From Eimeria necatrix (lineage: Eukaryota > Apicomplexa > Conoidasida > Eucoccidiorida > Eimeriidae), in the NCBI RefSeq assembly GCF_000499385.1, contig NW_013652006.1:1-10254 (forward strand): a DNA stretch of 10,254 bases, read 5' to 3'. This document shows positions 1 through 9,202 of this stretch, piece by piece. Both the position numbers and the translations under genes were made by a program. The notes beneath the pieces were generated by a model that saw only the letters and a list, made by a program, of their open reading frames with translations, was not told where the DNA came from and searched no databases. Every line of letters starts with the position of its first letter. The first letter of the stretch is position 1.

Positions 1-711
1 TAGAAACGGCACCCCGCTTGAAAGGCCTGTTTTATTCCTTTGTAAAAAAACGGCAGATGTTTCGTAAGCTCTCCAGGCTGTAGCGGGCCTTCGCTAGGTG
101 TAAAGTAGCACTGTGCAGCCAGGCCGATCGAAGAGTGAGATTTCGGAGCTGTGCAAGCGACACCTGTGTTGGAAGACACTAATTCGCATGCACGAACGTT
201 GCGTTCGGTTAAAAAGAAATGCACTGAAGTCTTAAGAGCACTGGGCATAACAGGATCGGTGTATATGACCTGCTGCTCAGGGAGGGTATTTTCATTTTAG
301 CATTAGAGATATACTGCAATGACGTATCACTTGACTTATTGTGTTACAAGAGATGAGCAAACGCATTGCATGCAGTACAATATAGCTACTCGCAAGACAA
401 CGTTGTTTGCAGACGCCCACTTGACAGTCCAACCATCTATTACGCAACTGCCTTATTTTTGATATGCCATGATGATCGTCAAGAGCACTATCTGGCATTT
501 TACGTTGCCACCTGTGCACGCTACATATGCGACGTACAAACTGAACAAGTGCCCATACGCAATTCAGAGGCACTCATTGTGTGCTGTTTGGCATGTGTGA
601 ATTGTGGAGTTCGATTCATCCATGTTCGGCGAGCGTCAAGTGCTTCAGAAGAAATAGACCCTTCATGACATATGTCGTGCAAGGTTTTAGGAACAGCCAT
701 TACAAGCGCTT

Positions 712-1113
712 ATGAAAAACTCCAGTTTTAATGCTAAAATGAATATTATGCTCGTCCGTGGATTGCAGTTCTTTGCATTTGATCGATTGCTGCCCCGTTC
801 GGTTCCTGTCTTGTGTAAGGCTCAGCTAATTCTTTTACCCGCAACTGTGCCCGTTCGATTAGCTACGCCTCTTTCCCGTGTTTGGCTCGCAGGCAGGTGC
901 GCTTTCCATGAGCAATGCGTCACACACCGCCTGGCAGTCCCGTATTCTACTGAAAGTACGTTTGCCCTTGAGCTCATCATGGGGAAGTACCAGCCAAGCC
1001 TTTGCAGTCAAAGCCTTTGCAGTTTTTCGCCAGCAAACATCGTAGTTTCAGCAATAATAAACCTTATCTTCGCGTTCCAATGCAAACGCCCGAGGTGCTT
1101 CACTAAAAACTGA
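712..1113 (+). CDS. Longest ATG ORF (133 codons), probably chance
   Basis: This frame runs from ATG to TGA for 133 codons and is the longest in the window. The product begins MKNSSFNAKM and has a moderately hydrophobic first half with scattered arginines and prolines, and a second hydrophobic patch near residues 108-120 (ANIVVSAIINLIF). No domain, catalytic motif or family is recognisable. At this base composition about one stop-free frame of 130 codons or more is expected by chance in a window of this size. Part of its second half comes from a local 13-bp duplication (SLCSQSLCS). There is no conserved neighbour or regulatory signal to support it. I list it only because it is the longest frame. 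Confidence 0.08.
   Translation: MKNSSFNAKMNIMLVRGLQFFAFDRLLPRSVPVLCKAQLILLPATVPVRLATPLSRVWLAGRCAFHEQCVTHRLAVPYSTESTFALELIMGKYQPSLCSQSLCSFSPANIVVSAIINLIFAFQCKRPRCFTKN
996..1023. repeat. Short 13-bp direct duplication, period 15
   Basis: The 13-mer aagcctttgcagt occurs at 996-1008 and again, identical, at 1011-1023, separated by two bases. This looks like a simple replication-slippage duplication. No function is inferred. Confidence 0.85.
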
Positions 1114-2567
1114 GTGATTAGTGTCGAGAAATCGCAATTTTCCGCACTGTATGGAAAACTGGGCCTATACAAGGCTCAGTGCAACGCCAGAGGGCGCTCA
1201 CCACACTCTTGAGCTTGCAAAAGGTGAGCCCTAACTAGCTCTGGCCAATCATACTCATCTGATACCCAGGAGGCAACAACCCTTCAGGTTCATCGACCAA
1301 TCTGTGATTCCAGATGTGCGTAACCAGGATTGCACCAGCTTACGTTCTACATATAACAGTCCAATGCTGTCTCGTGTCAAAAGCGCATTACGACGCGCTG
1401 CGTTTGGTGTCTGCAGCACAGCGACAGTGCAAAAAAAACTGTTCAACATCTATTAAGCATTTATTTGGGACGAACGACAACCACGTATCACAATCCCATT
1501 TTGCACTACAGATGCGCGAGAGCCGCGCACAACTTATCGTACGTAGTAATAGTGCAACTTGAGCCGTTCGCACAACGAAAACAACGCACAATCTGTGCAT
1601 TTGTTTCTTGATGCTCATGCAACTGTCACTTTTGAAAAGTCGTTTGGACGAAGGTGTAGCTGCTCATTCGACACACTACTGCTGTAGATTGCCAGTGCTT
1701 CTGCGCCCATGTTTCAGAGTCAGCAACACCCCGTGCATCAAAAAAGGCATTCAACATGTCTACTTTTCCGTTCTCGCACCCAGTCGTGAAGACCCAGATG
1801 CAAAAGTCCAATTTGGGCAGTTCAGAAGCTTAGTTGTATTGCGATACTGCTTTTAGGGCACGGAGAGACTATCAAGCAGGCCACACACAAGCACAAGCGA
1901 ACCGCCAAGGAATTATTTCAGTATATCACATAGAGTTTATAAACACCCTTTTTGGCAAATGACGCACTCCCTACAATTTCTGCTTCTGGGCTCAGGGCGG
2001 CAATAAATGCCCAAGAAGACACAGGATCCCATCGAAAAGCTCATGGCAACGAAACGGTCTCCAATTAAATATTTGACAATGCGCGAGAAAATGCATGGAA
2101 ACTACAGCTTGGGGCATATCGTGTACACGTTGATTGCAGCCGTTCCTAACAGCACAAAAGCCAGCATTAGGTTGTCGTCGAAAAGGTTGTATGCCCGCCG
2201 CGCAGCCTAAACTGCACTGCCAGAAAATGTCACTGCCAAACATGGATGTTTTAATCAATTGCTATGCATGGATCTAGTGAAAAAGATGAAACGTCTTATT
2301 GCGACACTTCAGGTTCCCAGCGACGGCTGATTGTCCTCGTAGCAGGCTCTGTGCGGTAGGTTTCTACAAAATATAGTTGTGAGCCTCGCAGCGCATCCCG
2401 CATACGTCCTGCATCACCCACATGCCGTTGACCAAGGACCTACATCGGTATTTCTTGAAGCGTGATAATGGTGCGCGGCGCATGCTAAAAGAAGCGGGGC
2501 CTTAAGTGCGACAGCATTTACATCAAGTGGCTGCTACAGTAGCTCGCCATTTCTTATGTTTTTCAAG

Positions 2568-2711
2568 TACAAAACAAACTCTTCTGGTGAAAAACTCTGC
2601 ATTGAGACACTCTGTAAGAAGTTCAAGATTCACAAAGACAAGTTGCATCAAAGCCTACGAGTATTAGAATCGACGCCGGAGAAAAGGCACTTCGACCGTT
2701 GCTTCGTCAGC
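2568..2711 (+). other. Candidate internal exon (48 codons, phase 0-0)
   Basis: An open frame of 48 codons lies between an acceptor-like sequence (pyrimidine-rich ttcttatgtttttcaag ending at 2567) and a consensus donor (gtcagc|gtaagtgc, GT at 2712). The peptide starts YKTNSSGEKLCIETLC and is lysine-rich and helix-like in its middle (KKFKIHKDKLHQSLRVLE). It ends in FDRCFVS just before the donor. Both ends fall in phase 0, so the exon would be skippable without a frameshift. The frame stays open upstream to 2469 and reaches a stop shortly after the donor. No family is recognised. Another forward frame is also open for about 35 codons here, which weakens the case. This is a splice-signal inference with no homology support. 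Confidence 0.18.
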
Positions 2712-5660
2712 GTAAGTGCATTTTAGATAACTGTGAAGCACTCTGGTCGGCACTCGTAGCCAGCCAAACAGCACTTCTAGACCAGTACCTCATGTCTAAA
2801 AGACTCACTGCCTGGCGGTGGCATTTTTGTGCCGCCAGCTATCTAGCTGTTCGTCGATCTTGCTAGCCCTGAAACGTTTTACATTGACATTTACATAGCC
2901 AACTGTTGCCATAAATGTAACCCACTCCCTAACGCGATAGCACCACGCTCTAGAAGCCGCTTTTGTTTATATGTTCATTAACTGAATCATGAAATTCGTT
3001 ATGGCCGTGCGACCAACTTTCAACTTGGATACTAGAGCCGTTTTCTTTCTGCCTGTCCTTGTCAATCTGTAATTAAGGGGATTGACAATCCAACATACAT
3101 GCTTGGTATCATACGCTAACACATGCCAAATTCCAGTTGATGTACTCAATAAATCTAATGTCTCAACAGAACTCTTGTGACACAATTCACAATTGTCCTC
3201 TGCGTACATATTTGTTTGCCTTATTGCGCGTGGTGGCAGGAATGGCAATCTGCGGAGAAAGAAGCGCTCTTGCAGTCAGTAATCCAGACCGGCCGCCTTA
3301 CATGCGTAGTCTAGACCGAAATGTATCTTCCGAATCCTGCATAGGACGTAAACGTTCATTGCATATATTTCCCATGAGATTCTGTCGCAGTATGATGTGC
3401 AAACATAGATCGTCTGGATACCAGAACACCCTTCACTGAAACGGACATTGAGAGCAACTGTGCACCGGAACTCAAACAATCATTTGCGCACCTCATATGC
3501 AATTCGGGTGGACCTTACATATCGTCACAAAGAGCTATTTTAGAACTTGGCAAAAGCGACGCACATCCTCCCATGACGTCTTCAACTACAAAATCTTTTG
3601 ATGCTGGAACGCACAAAACATCACACTGTCCCGGGCTAAGAATGATTGTGCTTTGGCACTAGTCAAACAGCCGCGCTGTGTATTTTATACTTGTTTTCGG
3701 CGTCCATAGTGGCGGAAAATCCTTCCCAGATAGACGCACGAATACTCCAACAGCGAGGCAGCACCACAAGAGCTGTGCCAGGTGCACTGGAAAGTGAAAA
3801 GTCACTGTTTGCTCGGCAATCCTCCATACCAATTTTCTTGATCACATGTTTCCCATAGGCACCTATTATTGCGTCGACTTTCAGCAGTCTGCATTAATAA
3901 AACTGTTAACACTGCCTAGTGCTGAATCCACCACATTTTGCTGTTCTGCTCATCTTTAGAGTTTACTTCCTGTACATTGCGCAAAAGTATGCTTAATAGA
4001 TACTCGGACCCCGTCTTACAGCTGACAGGATATCGAAAGTCGTAAATGTGTCATGGCTGTTTAGCCTGTTGAGGCCACTTAGGCGCCTCCAGGTAAAACA
4101 AAGAGGGGTCGATCACACAAAAGTCTAAGGGTCCTTCATTTGCAACCTTCGACCTGTAGCGCTAAACTGAGGCTGGAATCGAGCCTAGTGGGCATTGTAG
4201 GAGACTCTATTCTTTTGTCCGCCGTGCTCTGGCAGCAGAAGCGGAAGGGGAGATTGCAAAGGTACAAGCCACGAAAGTACGCCTACTTGCCTATATTCCA
4301 CCTCATCTTACGTGTGAATATGAACATTCTCACAGTCGATTTTAAGCCCAGTGTTGTGGTACACAGCTTTGATCGAGCATCCAACGCACGAACTAAGAAC
4401 GCAGCTCATTGCAACATACACTGCTTGTGGATCGGAATTTTGTAGTTACACACAAAGTAATGATGACCACTTTTGTCAAAAAACTTCCCAGCGTCACTAC
4501 TCCAGAATCTCGATTTCTCCGTGCTGAGAGAGGTATGTAATGCGCCTACGCGTGTGCAGACGCATTTCAATCGCGTCGAGGAAGCGCTTTTCATATGTTG
4601 CGGGCTGCTACACTTTAAGCGTTCCAAGCTTCAGAAGCGGCTTTCGCATCTTACGAGCTGGGACGGCAGGCACATTTATGCATTCAAGTGACCTGCATCT
4701 GCGTGCTTTTGCCACTAAATTCCCCTGTAATCTTGCCAATTCGCAACTTGAGGTGTTGTGCATGGACGCAAGCCAGACTAACAGGGAGGCTGGATACGTA
4801 AACTTGGAAGGCATGAGTGATAGTTTTGACTGCCTGTAATGCGCGAGACTGAGCTTACTTTACCAGGCCAAAAACTAATCCTGCAAAGCTTTGTCCTATT
4901 ATTTCAGGCAAGGCTTTTTGACGTGATCACATGGCGTGTGCACAGTGTTTGAGCACAGCATCGACACATCTCAGTGGAATGTGGAGCATCAGCGGAAGCC
5001 GGGCAAACACACTCCTAGCGTCTCTGGATTCGGCCTTTCGCGGAGAAAGTAGTATTGCGTAACAGAGGAGCAACAACCGCTTCCCGTGATTTATAAGGCA
5101 TACGTCCTGTTGAAGCACACTGTGTTGCTGTCACCACGGTTATTCGCGTTGTTTCTGTGCGCCGAGATCGTGGAACGGGTAGCATTGGAAGTGCAAAGAA
5201 TAAACTAGAAAGCAAAGGCACGAGAAACGACTCAAAGGGACTGCAAAGTACGTTACAAAAATATGAATAGCCTAGGTATGTGTGCATGAATGTCTTTTAT
5301 ATGCAGTCTTAGGGAGCAGGCAAAGATCACCCTGCGCTAGCGTTTCTCTGCAAACAAAAGGCTTGCTTTGCAGGGATGCGCTGTGCACTCCCTTGAAAGC
5401 CGGCTGTGAAATTCAAGCGTATGAAATGAACGCGCCAAAAAATGTGGGACGTGTGCCCTCAGCAGGTATATTGATAACGCGCAAAACTTTTGAATTAAAA
5501 ACTTGATATTGCAGTCAGCAAAGCTCCGCATCCAGTATGAACGCAATTTAGAGCAAAGTGCAACAGGTCAGTATGCCATATGGAAGAACCGAAAAGCACA
5601 ATAAAACACTTCGGTTGCTTTTTCCACATGAACGCTTTCGCTGTTTATCTTTTCTTGCAG
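2712..5660. other. Non-coding stretch, no recognisable gene
   Basis: No protein family, RNA gene or sizeable repeat is visible over nearly 3 kb. Several 60-100 codon frames overlap on both strands, as expected from random sequence at this composition. Isolated donor-like strings occur, such as gagag|gtatgt near 4533 and ctag|gtatgtg near 5275. None is paired with a convincing acceptor and a long open frame. One 99-codon ATG ORF at 4540-4839 is listed separately. The stretch is best read as intergenic or intronic DNA. Confidence 0.55.
4540..4839 (+). CDS. 99-codon ATG ORF of doubtful status
   Basis: This frame starts at ATG 4540 and ends at TAA 4839. The N-terminus is arginine-rich with few acidic residues (MRLRVCRRISIASRKRF), which resembles a mitochondrial presequence. 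The C-terminal half is more acidic and ordinary in composition (ends GMSDSFDCL). A second forward frame is open for about 75 codons across 4467-4691, with a donor-like gtatgt at 4533, so more than one frame here looks protein-like. ORFs of this length are expected several times by chance in the window. No domain is recognisable. The targeting-like start is a weak composition argument only. Confidence 0.1.
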   Translation: MRLRVCRRISIASRKRFSYVAGCYTLSVPSFRSGFRILRAGTAGTFMHSSDLHLRAFATKFPCNLANSQLEVLCMDASQTNREAGYVNLEGMSDSFDCL

Positions 5661-5758
5661 TCTTCGTGACGCACGTTCTGAAATCTCAGTTTATCTTCAG
5701 TCCTCTAGCCGATGAGCGTTGGGCACAAGACAGAAAGCACGCAGTTTCCTCTCCGTAG
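5661..5758 (+). other. Candidate terminal exon after a strong acceptor
   Basis: The sequence ctgtttatcttttcttgcag, ending at 5660, is one of the best acceptor-like tracts in the window: a long pyrimidine run followed by CAG. Downstream an open frame reads FVTHVLKSQFIF, then SPLADERWAQDRKHAVSSP, and ends at TAG 5756-5758. It would enter with two bases of a split codon. The frame is also open upstream of the acceptor to 5558, so openness does not discriminate. No AATAAA-type signal was noticed just downstream, and no partner exon can be assigned. Another acceptor-like CAG lies at 5698-5700. The case is speculative. Confidence 0.12.
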
Positions 5759-6843
5759 AACGACGAGTCTCGCAGGGCACAGAAAAAGCTGCATTTCATA
5801 ATTCTAGCATTTGGCAAGCGACTCTATGAAATACGTGCAGAATACACCTTGGCAATGCAATTCACAGTTCCTATGGGATTCCCGCTCAAATCGTCACTTC
5901 TTGATCCTTCCAAAGCTCACAATCTGTAGCATGTGCATTGCCATCTGAGGCTTTACAAGTGACACGGTATTCTACCGTAAGCGCGAAACTTAGCTTGGCA
6001 GGAAAATGTTTAAGGCTAGCCTGCAAATTCTGCTTGAACATTTCTTTTCGATCACAGCCGAATCGTGGTAAGCAAAACAAAACACTGTTATAGTTCTTTG
6101 CAAGTGTACTTCACATTTGACAAGCATACAAAAACACTTACATAATCCCACGCGTGCGCCATATCCTTGTTAGTGCTCCGTCGCACTTAATCAATGCATT
6201 AAGATCAGCAGCATGTAGAGCAGGAAGGACAACGAAAGTCATCTGAAAAATTTGAGCTGTTGTTTACACCACTTTCGACTGAGCACACCCTCGCTATCCA
6301 GCTTTGGTAAGCCTACACAAGAACACATAGCAAACCACATTCCTGGAAATTAACACTACCTGCTAGCTGCGCTGGACGAACTGCCTGAAAAGTGAAACGT
6401 TTCATTCAATATATGTCTTTACTCCATAAGAGCCTGGAAACATCATGTAAGATGTAGCTTGTTGGATTTTTTTCATAAAGACGAGCCAAAACCACCAGGT
6501 CTTGCGCTGACTTTACTATTAAAACTTAGGAGCTGTCACAAGTGCACGTGCGCCAGCTTTTGCAACTACTGGTGAGAAGCTACTGCATCACTATTCACGT
6601 GGCACAGGACATCTCATGCATCTTTTTGGCTTGGTGCTTCACGTCCAAGAAAAATACGGAAACTTCAGGAGCGGCTGTACATGCATATTTATATGTGTGC
6701 GCGAGAGCTACCATTCAAGCATGCCGTTAAAAGAAAAACCAATGCTCACGAAGAAAAATGCCTTTTCTATTCAAAGGTGCAGTGCAGAGTTCACACGTTA
6801 GCTGCTTGCTCGGCACATTGTCGGACGAATTCTATCAAAGAAG
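5759..6843. other. Non-coding stretch, nothing recognisable
   Basis: The only ORFs are about 60 codons and overlap one another in different frames. No repeat, RNA gene or domain was seen. Donor-like gtaagc strings occur near 6069 and 6307, with no coherent exon attached. It is likely intergenic or intronic, and it leads directly into the 167-bp tandem array. Confidence 0.6.
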
Positions 6844-7253
6844 CGGCTATCCTTGTCATCAGAATAAGCCTGTAAATAAAGGTAAATTACAATACATCAC
6901 AATTTGGGAGACCTCAGGCATCTAAGGAGGTCGTCAGGCGTTGCCCGAGACGCTTGAGGCAACGCATACGCAACACACGCAGCACACTGCGAATGTGAAA
7001 CGGCTGTCCTTTGCTGTCATCAAAGCAAGCCTTCCCAAAAGAATAATCAGAAGAAATACATAACGGCATTCGACAGACTTTCAGACATCTAGGGAGGTCG
7101 TCAGGCGTTGCCCCAGGCGCTTGAGGCATCGCATAAGCAACACACGGAGAATGTGAAACGGCTATCCTTGTTGTCATCAGAATAAGCCCGTAAAGAAGAT
7201 TAATAGAAGAAGAGATAAAAATATATCAGAATTTGAGAGACTTGTCAGACATT
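6844..7253. repeat. Degenerate tandem array, 167-bp unit, about 2.5 copies
   Basis: Two nearly full units begin with the matching strings tctaaggaggtcgtcaggcg (6921) and tctagggaggtcgtcaggcg (7088). They are preceded by the tail of a third copy (6844-6920, starting cggctatccttg). Shared landmarks are ggcgttgccc, cgcttgaggca, gcaacacacg, aatgtgaaacggct, a tcatcagaataagcc-like string and a closing (t)cagaca(t). Units differ by many substitutions and small indels; for example, about 8 bp after gcaacacacg in unit 1 are absent from unit 2. The array is therefore not recent. The period is not a multiple of three and the same block appears in different minus-strand frames in the two units, so the 87-codon minus ORF across it is a by-product. 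It could be a remnant of a minisatellite or of a dispersed repeat family. I do not recognise the unit. Confidence 0.85.
6938..6965. repeat. 8-bp perfect inverted repeat inside the 167-bp unit
   Basis: gcgttgcc at 6938-6945 pairs perfectly with ggcaacgc at 6958-6965, leaving a 12-base loop. In the next unit the equivalent right arm reads ggcatcgc, which leaves one mismatch in the stem. The stem is therefore partly but not fully conserved between units. No uridine tract follows, so it is not a bacterial-type terminator. Confidence 0.6.
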
Positions 7254-7564
7254 AGTACATTTAGTGCTTTCGCTGGGATCTTTCGTGTGTGCTATGAGAC
7301 CTGTATCCTTGAAAGATAAATGTTACGCCAGTGAGTACTTTCCAAGAAAAAAAGAAACACACTGCAATAAACTGCAAGCTAGGATGTCTGCAAGCTACCT
7401 AAGAAAAACGATGAAGCTCGAGCTAAAGGAAAGTGTCAAAAATCGGAATTTCAGTCCTGTTTGGCTTTTGAAGAAGTGCCTTCTTGTTCAGCTGTACAAG
7501 GTGAAGTGCATTCGGATCGTGAACGCTCAATTTGCGGTGCGCTACTTTGCTTGAGAGTTTTCAG
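7254..7564. other. Spacer between array and candidate exon
   Basis: This stretch holds a 96-codon plus-strand ORF starting at a TTG codon, with an ATG inside it. It is rich in lysine, serine and leucine and has no recognisable domain. A donor-like gtgagt lies at 7331. It would be intronic if the exon at 7565-7688 is real. Otherwise nothing identifiable is present. Confidence 0.4.
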
Positions 7565-7688
7565 CAGCGCCTAAACAGAGCGGTGAACACTGGAGCAATT
7601 CTGAGCGCCGCCGTTTTCGTGACAGTATATGTGCGAAACATTCTAAATGAACGCAACGTACCAATTCAAGACCGGCAGCTTGGAGCTG
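7565..7688 (+). other. Candidate internal exon with a membrane-spanning segment
   Basis: A 41-codon open frame is bounded by gagagttttcag (acceptor-like, AG at 7563-7564) and ggagctg|gtaagt (consensus donor, GT at 7689). The peptide begins QRLNRAVNTGAILS and contains a hydrophobic run (AILSAAVFVTVYV) long enough to be part of a single membrane span. A polar tail follows (RNILNERNVPIQDRQLGA). The layout is basic residue, hydrophobic span, polar tail, as in small single-span membrane proteins. By hand count the exon is about 50% G+C, slightly above the window average. No family is recognised. The entry phase is 0 and the exit phase is 1. Another CAG directly follows the acceptor, so the start could be three bases later. 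The evidence is splice signals plus peptide character only. Confidence 0.2.
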
Positions 7689-8587
7689 GTAAGTCACGTT
7701 TTTTCCAATTTTTGTGTTGCATTTTGCCAGCAACCCACTCTCTACAGTTGCACTAGGAGTTTGGCTGCAAATATTCAAACACTGCAATTCACATACCTTG
7801 AAGAGCAGCTTTGAAAGAAATGATGGCAGAAACATCTGTAGCGAAAGCCGTAGTCACGCACTGCAACAGTAAGCAATGCAAGCATCTGTAGACAGATGGC
7901 TGCGTACAGGAGCACAGTCCAACAGTAAACGTCATCATATCCACGACCACTGAAAACCCTACTCTTTACATGTTATACAGCGCACAGCGAGTGGGTGGGG
8001 AGCAATGTAACGCCACGCTGTACGGCACGCTGTCGTAGTTAAAACAAATCCGACCTCTGGCTTGAATGCGTTGCGACGCTGCACGGCACGCAGCTGATTC
8101 TGATGAATCTGTCCTATTGCAGCTGCATATATTAGGAGGACCTTGAGGTGGCAGCCGAAGGACAGTGGGGGCTCTATAGGGTCTCCAAAGCGCAAGCATA
8201 GGGGCTCATCGTCTTGTTCAGTCTGCATGGAGCTCGAGCAGTTTATCATACAAATCATGTCCAAAGGCCATACTCTCTGCATTGTCGCTTCAGCAGCTTG
8301 CGTCCTTTTTGAGCTCCATCATTCTATACTCTACACGGAACAACAGGAAGTAGTGACAGAAAAACACCCATTGAAGCTGCTATAGATCTCAGCGCTTTCT
8401 CGCCGAACAAACTACAGTTGAGCACAGATAGCGCAACATAAACTCCCAATCCTTCGCCAACAGATGCACGCAAAGTCACGAATACAGATTGCCAAAGCAC
8501 ACAAGCAATCTAGAATGCAAGTTCTGGCCTTCTCCAGTGCCGTAAACTGCAAAGCGTCTTGAGCACAAACTCATACGCCACTGTGCG
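7689..8587. other. Non-coding stretch with a small direct repeat
   Basis: ORFs of 77-107 codons occur on both strands between 7959 and 8385, all mutually overlapping and without recognisable domains. The minus frame at 7959-8282 (107 codons, true ATG) is the longest. Its product has no known motif, and a plus-strand frame overlaps its beginning. A donor-like CAAG|GTATGTG on the minus strand near 7793 follows a short ATG frame starting MFLPSFLSKLL. This is too short to evaluate. A 16-bp direct repeat is listed separately. Confidence 0.45.
8015..8091. repeat. 16-bp direct repeat, 15/16 match, period 61
   Basis: acgctgtacggcacgc at 8015-8030 recurs as acgctgcacggcacgc at 8076-8091. The flanks do not align. 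It is a minor local duplication, and the shared cggcacgc core also makes a small GC-rich patch. Confidence 0.6.
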
Positions 8588-8797
8588 TTACTCTCTGCAA
8601 GTCAGTGGTGAACATCATCTGGACCGTTGTAGTCACAGGCTCAACTGGATGGACTATTCGCTGGCAAGGGTAAAGAGGGTTTGTGTGGCCCGAAGGCAGA
8701 AAATGCAAAAAGCATTGCTTCGATGTAAAGAGATCTTCGACAGGGCCTGCATGTTCGCTGGATACGACATTATTTTGCAGGACTTTCACTGAAATCT
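8588..8797. repeat. Direct repeat copy A (210 bp), open on both strands
   Basis: This segment aligns without gaps to 10045-10254, 1457 bp downstream. The first 13 bases (ttactctctgcaa) are identical. The next 20 (8601-8620) are strongly diverged, with about half mismatched. The remaining 177 (8621-8797) differ at only four positions. Both strands are open. The plus frame ends in ILQDFH at TGA 8790-8792 and contains the basic run VKRVCVARRQKMQKALL. The minus frame starts KVLQNNVVSSEH and contains PSGHTNPLYPCQRIV. The four differences give two amino-acid changes in the plus frame and three in the minus frame, so neither is clearly favoured. On the minus strand the block starts after atttcag and ends at gtaacg, a poor donor where copy B has gtaagt. 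It may be a duplicated exon, a repeat-family member, or segmental duplication debris. Confidence 0.9.
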
Positions 8798-8832
8798 GAA
8801 GTCCATCATGAAGCTACTGTGCTGTAGGGACG

Positions 8833-8861
8833 TTGCTGCTAAGTTGTAAGGTTAGCAGCAA
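8833..8861. repeat. 10-bp perfect hairpin
   Basis: ttgctgctaa (8833-8842) and ttagcagcaa (8852-8861) are exact reverse complements around a 9-base loop (gttgtaagg). A G-T pair could add one more step at the base. A perfect 10-bp stem with a short loop is expected roughly 0.1-0.3 times by chance in 10 kb, so it is mildly unusual. It lies just right of repeat copy A, and no run of T follows the stem. Confidence 0.6.
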
Positions 8862-8959
8862 TACTATTCTCTCGCCCACTTGATTATTTGGTAAAGCCGC
8901 TGTCTCAAAATCCTTAGAGCTGTCGCTGCACGCGGCGACACCAAAAGTGATACAAAAGA

Positions 8960-9202
8960 ATGGCCAAGCAAAGCGAAAAGGCACGGACAGACGTCCCTGC
9001 ATTTAGTGACATGCTTCCACGCAACAAGCCTACATATTTACAAGAAGAAAATAGTCCAAACGCACACACAGTACATCGCTCGCTGCACTCTATAGACACC
9101 TGCATGACACACTTTTCTTGTAATAAAAAAGCTACATTCATCTACAGCCACGCTATGAAACAGCAACATGCTTCAGACAATAGCAAGAAATTTTCGGCGT
9201 AA
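8960..9202 (+). CDS. 80-codon ATG ORF, hydrophilic, weakly supported
   Basis: The ORF runs from ATG 8960 to TAA 9202, with a good eukaryotic start context (aagaATGGcc: purine at -3, G at +4). The product begins MAKQSEKARTDVPAFSDML and is rich in K, H, S, N and T, with no hydrophobic segment. The composition mirrors the A/C-rich plus strand here, so it could be a base-composition effect. A minus-strand frame overlaps most of it. It sits between repeat copy A and the 251-bp tandem duplication. No homologous family is recognised. Confidence 0.13.
   Translation: MAKQSEKARTDVPAFSDMLPRNKPTYLQEENSPNAHTVHRSLHSIDTCMTHFSCNKKATFIYSHAMKQQHASDNSKKFSA

Larger units (their letters stand above)
1..2567. other. 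Non-coding stretch, no recognisable gene
   Basis: Six-frame reading shows only short ORFs with no recognisable domain, no codon pattern different from the surroundings, and heavy overlap on opposite strands. I found no tRNA (the B-box-like string near 608-616 cannot form a T arm), no rRNA, no microsatellite and no telomeric repeat. The stretch contains a 13-bp direct duplication (996-1023) and one 133-codon ATG ORF (712-1113), both listed separately. It is best read as intergenic or intronic eukaryotic DNA. Real exons shorter than about 60 codons could be hidden here. Confidence 0.6.

Noticed and set aside
598..630. tRNA B-box-like gttcgattc near 608-616
   Set aside because: The flanking bases do not form a 5-bp T stem around the loop, and no matching A box or cloverleaf is seen upstream.
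790..870. Other B-box-like strings (gttcggttc near 798, gttcgatta near 852)
   Set aside because: Neither supports a T-arm stem, and the second lacks the closing C. No acceptor-stem partner is present.
1180..1200. CTCF-like string cgccagagggcgctc
   Set aside because: It matches only part of the consensus, mainly the AGAGGGC half. One such match in 10 kb is unremarkable, and the organism is unknown.
6914..7177. 87-codon minus-strand ORF across the tandem array
   Set aside because: The repeat period of 167 is not a multiple of three. The two units are read in different frames and give unrelated peptides, which is not expected of a coding repeat.
8271..8281. Third copy of tactctctgca, also found at the left edges of repeats A and B
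   Set aside because: About a dozen chance 11-mer pairs are expected in a window this size, and the flanks of this occurrence do not align with the repeats.
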